Part shown: positions 63,274 through 64,000 of the stretch, piece after piece | Numbering within the stretch: position 1 is the stretch's first letter | Layout of the letters: each line of letters starts with the position of its first letter | Source of the DNA: Planctomycetia bacterium | Lineage (GTDB): Bacteria; Planctomycetota; Phycisphaerae; Phycisphaerales; SM1A02 | Assembly: GCA_005790605.1 (NCBI GenBank) | Contig: SXUI01000017.1 | Location: 106,690 to 170,689 of the forward strand | Length of the DNA stretch: 64,000 bases | Direction of reading: 5' to 3' | Notes under the pieces: model-generated | The model's database searches: none | What the model was told of the DNA's origin: nothing | What the model saw: only the letters and a program-made list of their open reading frames with translations | Position numbers and translations under genes: made by a program

Positions 63274-63864
63274 ATGAACAGCAAGATCGTAAAGCACATG
63301 GCGGCAGCCGCTGCGGCAGCGGTTGTGGCAGGCGCCGCGAACGCTGCAGTCGTGACATGGAATCTGAACATGGTCGTTCCGGCCAACATCGATGGTCTCT
63401 ACATCAATGTTGAAACCGGTGCGACTGGTGCAACCGGTGGCGTGACCGCTGGATGGGATATCAATCCCTACAGCGCAACCGCACTGACCTTTTTCAACGC
63501 TACCGGCACCGGCATGATGCGCTATCCAGGCGTCACCACCGGATCTGCAGGCAGCTTGGCGCAGGGCACCTCGGTGAACTCTGCGGCAAACCTGGCGGGC
63601 ACGGGCACCGTGACCTTCGGCGCAGTCGCAGGTAACTGGACGCTCAACGCATCCAACTACTTCGGCTTCAAGTTCCTTGCGGCTGACGGCCTCACCCACT
63701 ACGGCGTTGGTCGTATGGATGTCGGCGCCACCGCAACGGTCCGCACCATCGCGTATGTTTCGTACGAGACCGTCGCCGGTGCAGAAATCATCGTGACCCC
63801 AGCCCCAGGCGCGATCGCGCTCCTCGGTCTCGCGGGCCTCGCTGGTCGCCGTCGTCGAAACTGA
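63274..63864 (+). CDS. Exported protein with a PEP-CTERM-like (PGA-type) C-terminal sorting signal
   Basis: 196 aa from ATG 63274. The signal peptide is MAAAAAAAVVAGAANA. The mature part is Gly/Thr/Ala-rich with short strands (VVTWNLNMVVPANIDGLYIN, GRMDVGATATVRTIAYVSYE) and no catalytic motif. The C-terminus has PAPGAIALLGLAGLAGRRRR: a proline-glycine-alanine signature, a hydrophobic helix and a basic end, as in PEP-CTERM-type proteins cut by an exosortase in planctomycetes. Such proteins are surface or extracellular matrix components. A strong terminator follows, which together with the leader suggests high single-gene expression. Confidence 0.88.
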   Translation: MNSKIVKHMAAAAAAAVVAGAANAAVVTWNLNMVVPANIDGLYINVETGATGATGGVTAGWDINPYSATALTFFNATGTGMMRYPGVTTGSAGSLAQGTSVNSAANLAGTGTVTFGAVAGNWTLNASNYFGFKFLAADGLTHYGVGRMDVGATATVRTIAYVSYETVAGAEIIVTPAPGAIALLGLAGLAGRRRRN

Positions 63865-63886
63865 TTGGGTTTGCGTCAACAATTTC

Positions 63887-63926
63887 CAAGGAAGGCGAAT
63901 CTTCGGATTCGCCTTCCTTGCGTTTT
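63887..63926 (+). terminator. Strong intrinsic terminator of the sorting-signal gene
   Basis: A perfect 15-bp stem (63887-63901 with 63906-63920) closed by a TTCG tetraloop is followed by CGTTTT. It lies 22 bp after the stop codon. Confidence 0.93.
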
Positions 63927-63952
63927 GGCTGAAGCTGCGCACTGAGCTCGAT

Positions 63953-63986
63953 CTCCGACGGCGCGGATTCACTCCGCCCGTCGGAG
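63953..63986. repeat. Hairpin near the window end
   Basis: Arms 63953-63961 and 63978-63986 are 9-bp complementary, with an inner 4-bp stem (GCGG/CCGC). No T run follows within the window; its role is unclear. Confidence 0.5.
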
Positions 63987-64000
63987 TCCAAAGCGAGTGC

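Overview
The window comes from a high-GC bacterium, most likely a member of the Planctomycetota and probably class Phycisphaerae. Several signs agree: a planctomycete cytochrome/PSD1 gene directly followed by a DUF1501 Tat protein, a secreted sulfatase, a DUF1080 protein, two Tat-exported Gfo/Idh/MocA proteins, seven exported proteins ending in dockerin-like repeats of the 'DLNGDGxVxAADLAxLLxxWG' type with no cohesin seen, and a C-terminal sorting signal of the PxPGAxALLGLAGLAGRRRR kind. I see no phage, insertion sequence, CRISPR array or rRNA. One tRNA gene, tRNA-Gly(CCC), is present.

Layout. 1-5.6 kb: transporter tail, PSD1/DUF1501 pair, a small lipoprotein, and a small membrane protein with a clear terminator. 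5.9-7.3 kb: YciI-like gene, exported protein, tRNA-Gly and a dense cluster of short hairpins between 14-nt direct repeats. 7.3-10.2 kb: an RCC1-repeat/dockerin exported protein broken by one in-frame TAG. 10.4-14.4 kb: a tightly overlapping ABC transporter operon (substrate-binding, STAS-domain protein, permease, ATPase). 14.5-16.8 kb: a subtilase with PA14 and dockerin domains whose signal peptide lies in another frame. 16.8-19.8 kb: PLP enzyme, FAD monooxygenase, stand-alone receiver. 20.0-22.8 kb: a metallopeptidase fused to a von Hippel-Lindau (VHL) beta-like domain, then a phosphate-selective-type porin. 22.9-26.2 kb: PqqB-like lipoprotein divergent from a PadR regulator and its membrane partner. 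26.4-33.9 kb: PepSY/dockerin protein and a four-gene operon of two secreted vWA proteins plus a two-component system. 34-43.3 kb: BrkB-type membrane protein, C-type lectin/dockerin protein, methyltransferase, ECF sigma factor with membrane partner, lipoprotein, periplasmic binding lipoprotein, old yellow enzyme. 43.3-51.5 kb: CDF exporter, aromatic-type hydroxylase, copper-type P1B ATPase, DUF1080, DUF1648, MltA lipoprotein and a basic coiled-coil/winged-helix protein. 51.6-64 kb: Gfo/Idh, SYLF lipoprotein, PAP2 phosphatase, a large M12-like metalloprotease, sulfatase, a second exported dockerin protein broken by an in-frame TAG, a second Gfo/Idh, and a sorting-signal protein with a strong terminator.

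How the genes fit together. Much of the window serves the cell surface and periplasm: exported proteases, lectin-like and dockerin proteins, sulfatase, lytic transglycosylase, porin and binding proteins, with local regulators (ECF sigma, two-component system, PadR). The most interesting points are the VHL-like domain that keeps the residues expected for hydroxyproline recognition, the vWA/two-component operon, the STAS protein inside an ABC operon, the hairpin cluster beside the tRNA, and three large exported proteins each interrupted by a single lesion.
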